Made by a program: the position numbers and the translations under genes
NCBI RefSeq assembly: GCF_024609245.1
Contig: NZ_JANJYH010000011.1
Span: forward strand, 1 to 64,000
Length of the DNA stretch: 64,000 nt
Direction of reading: 5' to 3'
Origin: Haloarchaeobius sp. FL176
GTDB lineage: Archaea > Halobacteriota > Halobacteria > Halobacteriales > Natrialbaceae
The notes under the pieces: generated by a model
Seen by the model: only the letters and a program-made list of their open reading frames with translations
The model's database searches: none
Told to the model about the DNA's origin: nothing
Shown here: positions 52,778 through 60,786 of the stretch, piece by piece
Numbering within the stretch: position 1 is the stretch's first letter
Layout: each line of letters begins with the position of its first letter

Positions 52778-53949
52778 GCGCCGACCTCCTCGCGCTCGAA
52801 CGCGTGAACGACCGCCGCGCCGCCGCTCCCGCCGACGTTGTGCGTCAGCCCCCGCGTTGCGCCCTCGACCTGTCGCTCGCCCGCCTGTCCGGTGAGCTGC
52901 TTGAACGCCTCGACGACCTGGCCCGCGCCGGTCGCGCCGATGGGGTGACCCTTGGACTTGAGTCCGCCGGAGGTGTTGACGACGACCTCGCCGCCGTAGT
53001 CGCTCCGCCCGTCGGCGACGAACGCGCCGGACTCGCCCGGCTCGCAGAGCCCGAGGTCCTCGTAGGCCATCAGCTCCGCGATGGCGAAGCAGTCGTGGAC
53101 CTCTGCGAAGTCCAGGTCCTCCGGCCCGAAGCCGGCCATCTCGTAGGCGGTGGCGGCCGCGTCGGCGGACGCTGGGACGTTCACGTAGGAGTCGCGCTGG
53201 AACAGCCCCACGCGGTCCGACGCCGCGCCCACGCCGGCAACGCGAAGCGCCTCGTCGGCGTACTGGTCGACGACGTCCTCACTGACGACGATGGCCGTCG
53301 CCGCGCCGTCGGTCGTCGGACAGCAGTGATAGAGATTCAGCGGGTCCGCGACGACCGGCGCGTCCATCGCGTCCTCCAGCGAGCAGGTGAACCCGAGATG
53401 GGCGTGCGGGTTGTCCGCGCCGTGGGCGTGGTTCTTCACGGCGACGTGGGAGAGCTGTTCGTGCGTGGTGCCGTGCTCGGCCATGTGTGCGCTGGCCATC
53501 TGGGCGTAGACGCCGGCGAACGTCGTCCCGGAGAGGCGCTCCCACTCCGTCTCGCCGCTGACGCCGAGCCAGTACTTCGTCGCGTCGCCGGAGGCGTCGG
53601 TCATCACCTCGACGCCGCCCGCGAGCACCACGTCGGCCATGCCCGACTTGACGGCCTGGACGGCCTGTCGGACCGCGTAACCCGACGCCGCACAGGCGTT
53701 CTCCACTCGCGTCGTCGGCACGCCGTGGAGTCCGACGTGCTCGGTGACCGCCGGCCCGGAGAGCCCGAGCTGACGGCCGCCGACGCCGAGCGTTCCCACG
53801 ACGGCCTCGTCGAAGTCGTCCGTGTCGATGCCCCCCGCGACGCTGTCGACGGCCGCGTCGAAGGCCGTTTCGAACAGCGACCGGTAGCTCTCGTCGGGGA
53901 ACGAGCCGAAGTCCGACTGCCCGGCCCCGACGACGTACGCATCTCGCAT
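52774..53949 (-). CDS. SCP-x-type thiolase (acetyl-CoA C-acyltransferase family)
   Basis: 391 residues. Nucleophilic Cys lies in RVENACAASGYAVRQA, and the C-terminal blocks EVHDCFAIAELMAYEDLG and GGLKSKGHPIGATGAGQV carry the catalytic His; a final HNVGGSGGAAVV replaces the usual second Cys, as in SCP-x thiolases. It cleaves or forms 3-ketoacyl-CoA, completing a beta-oxidation spiral with the two genes above. First gene of a two-gene operon with the HMG-CoA synthase-like/OB protein (ATGA overlap). Confidence 0.88.
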   Translation of the reverse strand: MRDAYVVGAGQSDFGSFPDESYRSLFETAFDAAVDSVAGGIDTDDFDEAVVGTLGVGGRQLGLSGPAVTEHVGLHGVPTTRVENACAASGYAVRQAVQAVKSGMADVVLAGGVEVMTDASGDATKYWLGVSGETEWERLSGTTFAGVYAQMASAHMAEHGTTHEQLSHVAVKNHAHGADNPHAHLGFTCSLEDAMDAPVVADPLNLYHCCPTTDGAATAIVVSEDVVDQYADEALRVAGVGAASDRVGLFQRDSYVNVPASADAAATAYEMAGFGPEDLDFAEVHDCFAIAELMAYEDLGLCEPGESGAFVADGRSDYGGEVVVNTSGGLKSKGHPIGATGAGQVVEAFKQLTGQAGERQVEGATRGLTHNVGGSGGAAVVHAFEREEVGA

Positions 53950-54040
53950 AGCGGCAGTCGGACGCCGGAGCGCATATAGGTCGGGGAAAGCGGCGGTTCA
54001 GACGGGGACTCTCTTATATCCTTGCTGATAGCATCAGTCA

Positions 54041-54127
54041 TCCGGCTGCAAGATTCAGGCGCTCCTGTTGCTGGACGAGCCATCTGCTGGACTCTCCACG
54101 GACCTCGACGACGAGGAGGTCCGCTAG
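54041..54127 (+). pseudogene. remnant of an ABC-transporter ATPase (LivF/LivG-like)
   Basis: The plus frame reads ALLLLDEPSAGLSTDLDD and stops at TAG 54125-54127. LLLLDEPSAGLS is the Walker B plus D-loop block typical of branched-chain amino-acid ABC ATPases. Walker A and the LSGGQ signature are absent, so only a scrap remains. No permease or partner gene is close. Confidence 0.45.
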
Positions 54128-54244
54128 CGGTTCCTCGAAGGCTGACCGTATAAATAAGTAGAATTTTGACACATTATCTGCGGCTATTTTCATACCCTCC
54201 GATATTGGGTCCCTCAGGTATTCACGCCCCATCTAGAGCGTAAG

Positions 54245-54251
54245 TTTATAT
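54245..54251 (+). promoter_or_regulatory. TATA-like box for the DUF5518-like gene
   Basis: TTTATAT starts 30 bases before the ATG at 54275; a leaderless-type promoter. Confidence 0.5.
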
Positions 54252-54274
54252 GTCCATCTGGTGATTTACCACTT

Positions 54275-54718
54275 ATGGCACTCAACTTCGACGACAGCAG
54301 TCACGAGAACGGCTTCTGGATCAACGCGCTCATCGGCGCCGTCGCGGCGTTCGTGCTCGGGTTCATCCCGTTCTCTACCGTCCTCGGCGGCGTGGTCGCA
54401 GCCTACCTACAGAAGGGGGAGACGCAGATGGAGAACGTGAAGGTCGGGGCCGCTGCCGGAGCGATATTCTTCGTCCCCTCGCTGCTGGCCCTGTTCGGGT
54501 TCGGCTTCCTCGGCATCCTGACCGGTGACGCGACGGGCTTCATCGTGCTCATGTTCTTGGGCGTCGTCCTGCTCGTGATGGCCGCCATCTACACCGTCGG
54601 CCTCTGCGCGCTCGGCGGCTTCATCGCCCACGCGGTCTGGGAGGACGACTTCCGCAAGGCCCGGACCACCGCGACTGCCGGCACCGGTACCGAGACGTAC
54701 GACGAAGCGCAGTACTGA
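54275..54718 (+). CDS. membrane protein (DUF5518-like)
   Basis: 147 residues with three or four hydrophobic helices (about 15-38, 50-72, 78-100, 103-120), rich in Gly. The segment FSTVLGGVVAAYLQKGETQM is typical of a haloarchaeal family recalled as DUF5518. A polar 20-residue tail follows. Function unknown. Own promoter, with TTTATAT about 30 bases upstream. Confidence 0.7.
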   Translation: MALNFDDSSHENGFWINALIGAVAAFVLGFIPFSTVLGGVVAAYLQKGETQMENVKVGAAAGAIFFVPSLLALFGFGFLGILTGDATGFIVLMFLGVVLLVMAAIYTVGLCALGGFIAHAVWEDDFRKARTTATAGTGTETYDEAQY

Positions 54719-54808
54719 GCGGTCGTCGAAGCCTTCGTTTCGCGCTCCGACGACAGTGACCGCAGTCGGAGGGCAATCATTACTTACGCCCCCTTCGAAG
54801 CCACCGAC

Positions 54809-55297
54809 ATGGCCTACAGCTACGAGCCACACTACTTCGAAGACATGGAGGTCGGGAAGACCTTCGAGAGCGTGGGACGCACCGTCACCGAGTCGGACTT
54901 CGTCTTCCACTCGATGTTCGCCGACGACTGGACCGAGCTACACACGAACGCCGAGTACAGCGAGGACGGCCCGTTCGGCGAACGCATCGGGCACGGCCCG
55001 ATGACGTTCATCCTCACGACCGGCATGGTCCAGCGCTGTGGCTTCGTCGAGCGCACCGTCATCGCGTTCCTCGGCATGAACTACATGGACGTGCCGAACC
55101 CGCTGACCATCGGCGACACCATCTCCGCCGAGTTCGAGGTCACCGAGAAGAAGGAGTTCGGGTCGCGCGAGGACGCCGGCCTCGTGGTCATCGACGCCGA
55201 CACGCGCAACCAGGACGACGAGATCCTCCTGCAGGGCGACATGAAGTTCATGTTCAAGCGGCGGGACCACTACGGCGACAAGCCGGGCCACCCCTGA
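54809..55297 (+). CDS. MaoC-like hot-dog-fold dehydratase
   Basis: 162 residues. Hot-dog fold with the hydratase motif: VTESDFVFHSMFADDWTELH supplies the Asp and His that add water to 2-enoyl-CoA, and FGERIGHGPMTFIL follows. It is a candidate (R)-specific enoyl-CoA hydratase or mesaconyl-CoA hydratase-like enzyme. It lies within the acyl-CoA cluster, 43 bases before the glyoxalase-like gene on the same strand. Confidence 0.85.
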   Translation: MAYSYEPHYFEDMEVGKTFESVGRTVTESDFVFHSMFADDWTELHTNAEYSEDGPFGERIGHGPMTFILTTGMVQRCGFVERTVIAFLGMNYMDVPNPLTIGDTISAEFEVTEKKEFGSREDAGLVVIDADTRNQDDEILLQGDMKFMFKRRDHYGDKPGHP

Positions 55298-55340
55298 GAC
55301 GGGACCACAGCTATTGGTGACGGGGCGCGAACGGACACGT

Positions 55341-55697
55341 ATGACCATAGATCACGCGGCGGTTCGCGTCTCGAACCTCGACGAATCCATCGCATTCTAC
55401 CGCGACCTGTTCGGCTACGAGCCCGTCGAGCGGTTCGAGCGGAGCGACACGGTCTCGGACACGTTCCTCGGCATCGGCGACGATGCCGCCATCCAGCTGG
55501 TCGAGACCGACGAGCCGGTCGAGCCGACGGACGGCGGCCACCTCGGCCTCTCGGTGGACGACGTGGACGCGGCGGTCGCCGGACTCGACGACGGGCGCGT
55601 CCACCGCAGGCCGGAGACGCTCGACGAACTCGGCATCCGAATCGCGTTCGTGGAGGACCCCGACGGCCACGTGCTGGAGCTGCTCGAACCGGTCTGA
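55341..55697 (+). CDS. glyoxalase/VOC-fold protein
   Basis: 118 residues from ATG 55341 (MTIDHAAVRVSNLDESIAFY). The two beta-alpha-beta-beta-beta halves of the vicinal-oxygen-chelate fold are visible, with metal-ligand candidates His5, Glu in QLVETDEP, His in GGHLGLSV and Glu in HVLELLEPV. Members include glyoxalase I, extradiol dioxygenases and methylmalonyl-CoA epimerase; the small single-module size fits glyoxalase or epimerase. It lies in an acyl-CoA context. Confidence 0.8.
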   Translation: MTIDHAAVRVSNLDESIAFYRDLFGYEPVERFERSDTVSDTFLGIGDDAAIQLVETDEPVEPTDGGHLGLSVDDVDAAVAGLDDGRVHRRPETLDELGIRIAFVEDPDGHVLELLEPV

Positions 55698-55746
55698 GCC
55701 GGGGAAAACACGAACGCTTTTTCGCCTGCCCGTTGCAGGAGTGAGT

Positions 55747-56625
55747 ATGAGCCTGCCGAGCGTCGTGGACCCCGACGACCCCCGAATCATCGACACGCAC
55801 GCACACCAGCCGACCGAGGAGTTCCTCTTCGACGCCGGCGGCGAGATGATGCAGGACGCCGCAAAGCGCTTCGGCAAGGAGATGGTGCCGAACTCCTACG
55901 AGGAGATGAAAGAGGAGTACCGCGCTGTCGGCATCGACAAGGCGGTGCTGCTCGGCTGGGACGCCGAGACGAACACCGGCAACCCGCCGGTCCCGAACGA
56001 GTACGTCGCGGAGGTACGCGACGAGCACGACGACTTCTTCGTCGGCTTCGGGAGCGTCGACCCCCTGAAGGACGACTGCGTCGAGGAGGCCCGCCGATGC
56101 GTCGAGGACCTCGACCTCGTCGGCTTCAAGTTCCAGCAGATAGCGCAGGGCTTCGACCCCTCGGACCCCGAACACGAGGAGCTCTTCGACACCATCGAGG
56201 ACCTCGGCGTCCCCTGCGTCTTCCACGGGGGGAACTCCACGCTCGGTGCCTGTGCCCCCGGCGGGCGGGGCCTGAAGATCAAGTACGGCGACCCGATGCT
56301 GCTCGACGACGTGGCCGCCGAGCATCCCGACCTCCAGATACTCATCGCCCACCCGGCGTTCCCGTGGGAGAAGGAGCAACTCGCCATCTGCCAGCAGAAG
56401 GGCAACGTCTACATGGACCTCTCGGGCTGGATGCCCGCCTACATCGACGACCAGGTGCTCCACTACGCGAAGACGCTGCTCAAGGACAAGGTGATGTTCG
56501 GCACGGACTACCCGATGCTCGACCCGCAGAAGTGGCTCCACCAGTTCGGCGAGCTCGACTTCCCCGAGGAGGTCCAGCGCAAGATCCTCTGGGAGAACGC
56601 CGAGGAGTTCCTCGGCCTGGACTGA
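55747..56625 (+). CDS. amidohydrolase-2 family metal-dependent hydrolase
   Basis: 292 residues from ATG 55747. TIM-barrel amidohydrolase: IIDTHAHQP metal site near the N terminus, CVFHGGNSTLGACAPGGRG, LQILIAHPAFPWEKEQL, and VMFGTDYPMLDPQKW with the catalytic Asp. The family includes decarboxylases such as ACMSD and 2,3-dihydroxybenzoate decarboxylase. It lies next to acyl-CoA ligase and MaoC genes, so decarboxylation or ring-product hydrolysis in aromatic or acyl degradation is possible. Substrate unknown. Confidence 0.82.
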   Translation: MSLPSVVDPDDPRIIDTHAHQPTEEFLFDAGGEMMQDAAKRFGKEMVPNSYEEMKEEYRAVGIDKAVLLGWDAETNTGNPPVPNEYVAEVRDEHDDFFVGFGSVDPLKDDCVEEARRCVEDLDLVGFKFQQIAQGFDPSDPEHEELFDTIEDLGVPCVFHGGNSTLGACAPGGRGLKIKYGDPMLLDDVAAEHPDLQILIAHPAFPWEKEQLAICQQKGNVYMDLSGWMPAYIDDQVLHYAKTLLKDKVMFGTDYPMLDPQKWLHQFGELDFPEEVQRKILWENAEEFLGLD

Positions 56626-56664
56626 CCCGCCACGAACGCTTTTCTCCCGCAGCCGGGTCCTTGC

Positions 56665-57013
56665 ATGGACAGCCGTCTCGACCACGGAGCGAGCGCGCTG
56701 ACCTGCCCCCCTCGACCGGCTGCTCGGCGTGCCGCGGCCGGAGACCGCCGGCTCGGATCATCTCGGTGCGAGACGCCACCGATTCGCCGGGAGTGGTGTC
56801 GCACTCGCCGAACCCGACGGTGACCGCCTCAGCGCCCGTCTCGCGGAGTTCGGGCCGCCCCCCACTGCCAGCCTCGTCGGGACGAGCGACCTCGACGCGG
56901 CGACGGACGCCGTCTCCCTCACCGCGCCGGAACGGTGGCAGGACGACCGCGTCACAGGGTTCGACCATCCGGCGTTGCGGGACTGGCTCTGCGTCGTGGA
57001 GGACGCGCACTGA
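56665..57013 (+). pseudogene. small gene with an apparent frameshift in a C6 run
   Basis: From ATG 56665 the frame MDSRLDHGASALTCP runs into six C bases (about 56706-56711), after which the protein-like frame is the other one: LDRLLGVPRPETAGSDHLG to DWLCVVEDAH. Removing one C joins them into about 115 residues. Either a sequencing/assembly error, a natural frameshift, or a chance open frame from GTG 56729 (94 residues) explains this. No domain recognised. Confidence 0.4.
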
Positions 57014-57136
57014 CCGCGTGGTTCCGAGGAATCCGTCGGCGGGGACGGCCACCTCTGGAAGTTCACTCGGTTCGGAATTCCGGTAACTATTGAACGAACA
57101 GGGGGTTTTGAACCGACGGGAATCCAATCATCGTTC

Positions 57137-58747
57137 ATGCACAAGCCGCTTCTAGTGACAGATTTCCTGGACCGTGCCCGACGCCACTACGCCGACGAGA
57201 CCGCCATCGTGGCGACGACCGGCGAGCGCTACACGTACGACGAGTTCGGCGAACGCGCCGACCGGTTCTCCGCGTTCCTCCAGTCCGTGGACGTCGAACA
57301 GGGCGACCGCGTCGCCGTCCTCGACCCCAACACGCACTACCACCTCGAAGCCGCGTACGGGTCGATGCAGGTCGGCGCCGTCCACACGCCGCTGAACTAC
57401 CGGTTGACGGCCGACGACTACGCCTACATCCTCGAGGACGCGGGGGTGACGGCCATCTACGCCGACCACGAGTACGCCCACCGTATCGAGCAGATCCGCG
57501 ACGAGGTGCCGACCGAGACGTTCGTGACGAACGACGCCGACGCCGTCGACGGTGACTGGCGCTCGTTCGACGCGGAGCTGGAGGCGGCCGGCCCCGACTA
57601 CGACCGAGCCGAGATGAGCGAGGACGACGTGGTGACCATCAACTACACCTCCGGGACGACCGGCGACCCGAAGGGTGTCTGTCGCACGCACCGCGCCGAG
57701 ACCATCCACTCCTACCTCGTGACGGCCCACCAGAACATCTCCGACGACGACGTCTACCTCTGGACGCTGCCGATGTTCCACGTCAACGGCTGGGGCCACA
57801 TCTACTCCGTCACCGGCAACGGCGGGACACACGTCTGCACACGAGGCGTCGACGCCGAGTCCGTCTTCGACGCCATCCAGACCGAGGACGTGAGCTACCT
57901 CTGTGCCGCGCCGACGGTGCTCAACATGCTGATGAACTACTACGACGAGCACGACGGCGAGGTCCAGACGGCGGGCGCGAACCCCGTCCGGGCCGCGACC
58001 GCCGGTGCGGCACCCCCCGAAGCCACCCTCCGGACTGTCGAGGGCGAGTTCGGCTGGACGCTGATGCACGTCTACGGCGCGACGGAGACCGGCCCGCTCA
58101 TCACCACCTCGCACTCGCCCCGTCACCTCGCCGGTAAGACCGACGACGAGCGGTTCGACCTGATGAAACGGCAGGGCATCGGCTACCTCGGCACCGAAGT
58201 CCGCGTCGTCGACGAGGACGGCGAGGACGTGCCCCGCGACGGCTCGACCATCGGCGAGATCGTCGTCCGCGGGAACCAGGTGATGGACCGCTACTGGAAC
58301 AAGCCCGAGGAGACCGAGACGGCGTTCTCCGAGCGGCGCGAGGGCTACTACCACATGGGCGACCTCGCGACGTGGGACGAGGACGGCTTCGTCGCCATTC
58401 AGGACCGCAAGAAGGACATCATCATCTCCGGCGGCGAGAACATCTCGACCATCGAGCTCGAGGACGTGCTCTACGACCACCCCGAGATCGCGAAGGCGGC
58501 GGTCATCCCCGCGCCGAGCGAGCAGTGGGGCGAGACGCCGAAGGCATTCGTCGTCCCGGCCGCCGACGCGACCATCGACCCCGAGGACGTGAAGTCGTTC
58601 GTCGCCGACCGGGTCGCGAACTTCAAGCGGGTCACCCGCGTCGAGTTCGTCGACCAGCTCCCCGAGACCGCGACCGGGAAGGTCCAGAAGTACGAGCTCC
58701 GCGAGCGCGAGTGGGCGGACGAGGAGTCGATGGTCGGGCAGGGCTGA
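57137..58747 (+). CDS. acyl-CoA synthetase (AMP-forming ligase)
   Basis: 536 residues. ANL-superfamily adenylate-forming enzyme: P-loop-like NYTSGTTGDPKGVCRTH, VYGATETGPL (A5), GYYHMGDLATWDEDGF (A7), DRKKDIIISGGENIS hinge, and the C-terminal Lys in TATGKVQKYEL. It activates a carboxylic acid to acyl-AMP and then acyl-CoA. Length and motifs match medium/long-chain fatty acyl-CoA ligases. It feeds the beta-oxidation enzymes around it. Cytosolic. Confidence 0.92.
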   Translation: MHKPLLVTDFLDRARRHYADETAIVATTGERYTYDEFGERADRFSAFLQSVDVEQGDRVAVLDPNTHYHLEAAYGSMQVGAVHTPLNYRLTADDYAYILEDAGVTAIYADHEYAHRIEQIRDEVPTETFVTNDADAVDGDWRSFDAELEAAGPDYDRAEMSEDDVVTINYTSGTTGDPKGVCRTHRAETIHSYLVTAHQNISDDDVYLWTLPMFHVNGWGHIYSVTGNGGTHVCTRGVDAESVFDAIQTEDVSYLCAAPTVLNMLMNYYDEHDGEVQTAGANPVRAATAGAAPPEATLRTVEGEFGWTLMHVYGATETGPLITTSHSPRHLAGKTDDERFDLMKRQGIGYLGTEVRVVDEDGEDVPRDGSTIGEIVVRGNQVMDRYWNKPEETETAFSERREGYYHMGDLATWDEDGFVAIQDRKKDIIISGGENISTIELEDVLYDHPEIAKAAVIPAPSEQWGETPKAFVVPAADATIDPEDVKSFVADRVANFKRVTRVEFVDQLPETATGKVQKYELREREWADEESMVGQG

Positions 58748-58806
58748 GGCGAGCGCCCACCCCGCATCGGGGACGGGATTAAGCCGGTCCGGGTCCGAGT
58801 TCGACC

Positions 58807-59613
58807 GTGTTCCCCGCACTCGCCAGCACCGGCACGGTCGCCACCCATCCGTTCGTCCGGGTCGGCAACGGCTCCCGGACCCTGGTCGTCGTCCCCGGAC
58901 TGAACGACCCTCTCCACAGGGTCGGCGACTCCTGGTGGTACCCGCGGCTGATGGCGCTGTACCTCCGCCGCTACGCCGACACCCACACCGCCTACATGGT
59001 GAGCCGGCCGCCCGGGCTCGCCCCTGACACGACGATGGCCGACCTCGCCCGCGGATACGAGCGCGTCCTCGACGCCCTCGACGCGGACTCCGTCGACGTG
59101 CTCGGGCTCTCCATGGGCGGGTTCGTCGTCCAGCATCTCGCCGCCGCGGACGACCGGGTCGACCGCGCTGTGCTCGGGCTGTCGGGTGCGGGCCTGAGCG
59201 ACGGCGGGACGTCGGTCGTCCGGCGCTGGCGCGACTGGGCGGTCGCCGGCGACTGGGGCTCAATCTATCGCAACGCTGCCGGGATTCTCGCCGCCGGCGC
59301 GCGGGCCCGGCTCCTGCAGGTCGGTTCGCTCGTCTACGAGCGGGCGTTCGAGCCGGTCGACCCGACCGACTTCCTCGTCTCCGCCGACGCCTGCCTCGCG
59401 TTCGACGGCACCGACGCCTGCGAGCGCGTCGACCCCCTGACCCTCGTCGTCGGCGCGGACCGGGACCCGTTCTTCGACGAGGCCGACTACCGCGCCGCCG
59501 CGGCTGCCCTCCCGAACGGCCGGCTGGCGATGCTCCGCGGGACCGGGCACGAGGCAGTCGTCGAACATCCGGCGGCGTTCGACGGCACCATCCGGCGGTT
59601 CCTCGACCGGTGA
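58807..59613 (+). CDS. alpha/beta-hydrolase
   Basis: 268 residues from GTG 58807; no in-frame ATG fits. The fold shows VVVPGLNDPLHRVGDSWW, nucleophile elbow LGLSMGGFVV, acid-bearing VGADRDPFFDEADY and GTGHEAVVEHP with the catalytic His. It may hydrolyse a lactone or thioester; substrate unknown. It follows the acyl-CoA ligase on the same strand by 59 bases and may be co-transcribed. Confidence 0.8.
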   Translation: MFPALASTGTVATHPFVRVGNGSRTLVVVPGLNDPLHRVGDSWWYPRLMALYLRRYADTHTAYMVSRPPGLAPDTTMADLARGYERVLDALDADSVDVLGLSMGGFVVQHLAAADDRVDRAVLGLSGAGLSDGGTSVVRRWRDWAVAGDWGSIYRNAAGILAAGARARLLQVGSLVYERAFEPVDPTDFLVSADACLAFDGTDACERVDPLTLVVGADRDPFFDEADYRAAAAALPNGRLAMLRGTGHEAVVEHPAAFDGTIRRFLDR

Positions 59614-59662
59614 GACTCACTCGGGCAGCGCTCCGAACTCTCGAACACGCCGACCCGAGCGA

Positions 59663-60427
59663 CTAGTCCCACTCGGGGTCGCGGCCCTCGAGGAACGCGT
59701 CGACGCCCTCCTCGTGCTCCTCGGACATGTACGCCTGCACCTGCAGCATGTTCTCGTAGTCCAGCGCCTTCCGCCAGTCGTTGTCGAGGTTCTCGTGGAT
59801 GGCCTGCTTGGTCATCCCGACGGTCTTCGTGGGGCGGCGGGAGAGCTTGCCGACCAGTTCGTCGACCGTCTCGTCCAGTTCCTCCTCGGGCACGGCCTCG
59901 TTGACCAGCCCCATCTCGGCGGCCTCGCTCCCGTCGAAGAACTCGCCGGTCATAGTGAGTCGCTTCGCCGTCCGGAGGCCGACGAGCCGCGGCAGGGTGA
60001 ACGTCGCTGCCGTGTCCGGAACCAGGCCGACGCGGATGAACGCACAGGAGAAGGTCGCGTCCGGCACCGTGTACGCCATGTCCGACGCTGCGACGATGGC
60101 CAGTCCCGCGCCGACGCAGTCGCCGTTGATCTTCGCCACGACGGGCACGTCGCTGTTCAGGAGTTCGGCCGCGGCACGGTTGAACGTCTCCGCGACGCGC
60201 TGGTACGACTCGCGTGGCCCCTCCTCGCGCTCCTTCATCGCCTGGATGTCGCCGCCGGCCGAGAACGCGGGGTCGTCGCCGGTGAGCACGATGGCGTCGT
60301 GCTCGACGGGGTCGGCCCCCGCGACCGCGTCGGCCAGCTCCGTCGCCACCTCCAGGTTCATCGCGTTCATCACGTTCGGCCGGTCGAACGTTATCGTCCG
60401 TACGCCGTCGTCGTCCTCGACTCGCAT
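59663..60427 (-). CDS. enoyl-CoA hydratase/isomerase family protein (second copy)
   Basis: 254 residues. Crotonase signatures: DDPAFSAGGDIQAMKE, NGDCVGAGLAIVAASDMAY and IRVGLVPDTAATFTLPRLVG, and the C-terminal segment EEHEEGVDAFLEGRDPEWD, similar to the first hydratase at 49078-49926. In the second half the usual Glu is replaced by Asp (PDTAA), so isomerase or another crotonase activity is possible. Transcribed alone on the minus strand. Confidence 0.88.
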   Translation of the reverse strand: MRVEDDDGVRTITFDRPNVMNAMNLEVATELADAVAGADPVEHDAIVLTGDDPAFSAGGDIQAMKEREEGPRESYQRVAETFNRAAAELLNSDVPVVAKINGDCVGAGLAIVAASDMAYTVPDATFSCAFIRVGLVPDTAATFTLPRLVGLRTAKRLTMTGEFFDGSEAAEMGLVNEAVPEEELDETVDELVGKLSRRPTKTVGMTKQAIHENLDNDWRKALDYENMLQVQAYMSEEHEEGVDAFLEGRDPEWD

Positions 60428-60532
60428 ACTACTGGCAACTTTCCATGAGTGCTTAATTGTTCGGTCGGGTCGCCGGGGAACCGTCGCTGGTCAGGATTTT
60501 TGTATCGACGGTTCCAACGGCGAAGCGAACCA

Positions 60533-60733
60533 ATGAATCCGCTGAAGCCGCCGTGCATGCGCAAGAACTCGCACGCCAAGAAGGGAGCCGAGGAGGGCGC
60601 GAAGATCGGTGCGAAGATCGGCCGGCCACTCGGCCCGGTCGGGTCGGGCATCGGCGCGGGGATGGGCGCGGCGAGCGGGCACATCGCCGGCGCGATGCGG
60701 GACAACGTCGAGAACGTCCTCAAGCCGTTCTGA
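60533..60733 (+). CDS. small basic glycine-zipper protein
   Basis: 66 residues from ATG 60533 (MNPLKPPCMRKNSHAKKG). A Lys-rich head is followed by EGAKIGAKIGRPLGPVGSG and IGAGMGAASGHIAGAM with GxxxG spacing, predicted to pack as a helical hairpin in or at a membrane. It is unusually basic for this genome. Function unknown. It precedes tyrS by 53 bases on the same strand. Confidence 0.55.
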   Translation: MNPLKPPCMRKNSHAKKGAEEGAKIGAKIGRPLGPVGSGIGAGMGAASGHIAGAMRDNVENVLKPF

Positions 60734-60786
60734 ACGGTTCGCACGGCTTGGCAAGGTTCAAAGCCCCCGGGCGAATTCGTGTCCGT

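Larger units (their letters stand above)
53950..54274. other. AT-rich intergenic region with a gene remnant
   Basis: This 325-base gap is AT-richer than its surroundings. It holds the ABC-ATPase remnant at 54041-54127 and the promoter of the DUF5518-like gene. A 64-codon minus-strand frame (54038-54232) overlies the remnant and was not called. Confidence 0.4.

Noticed and set aside
57152-59620. 822-codon minus-strand frame
   Set aside because: Antisense of the acyl-CoA ligase and the alpha/beta-hydrolase, both with full motifs. The minus translation is Arg/Val-rich low complexity.
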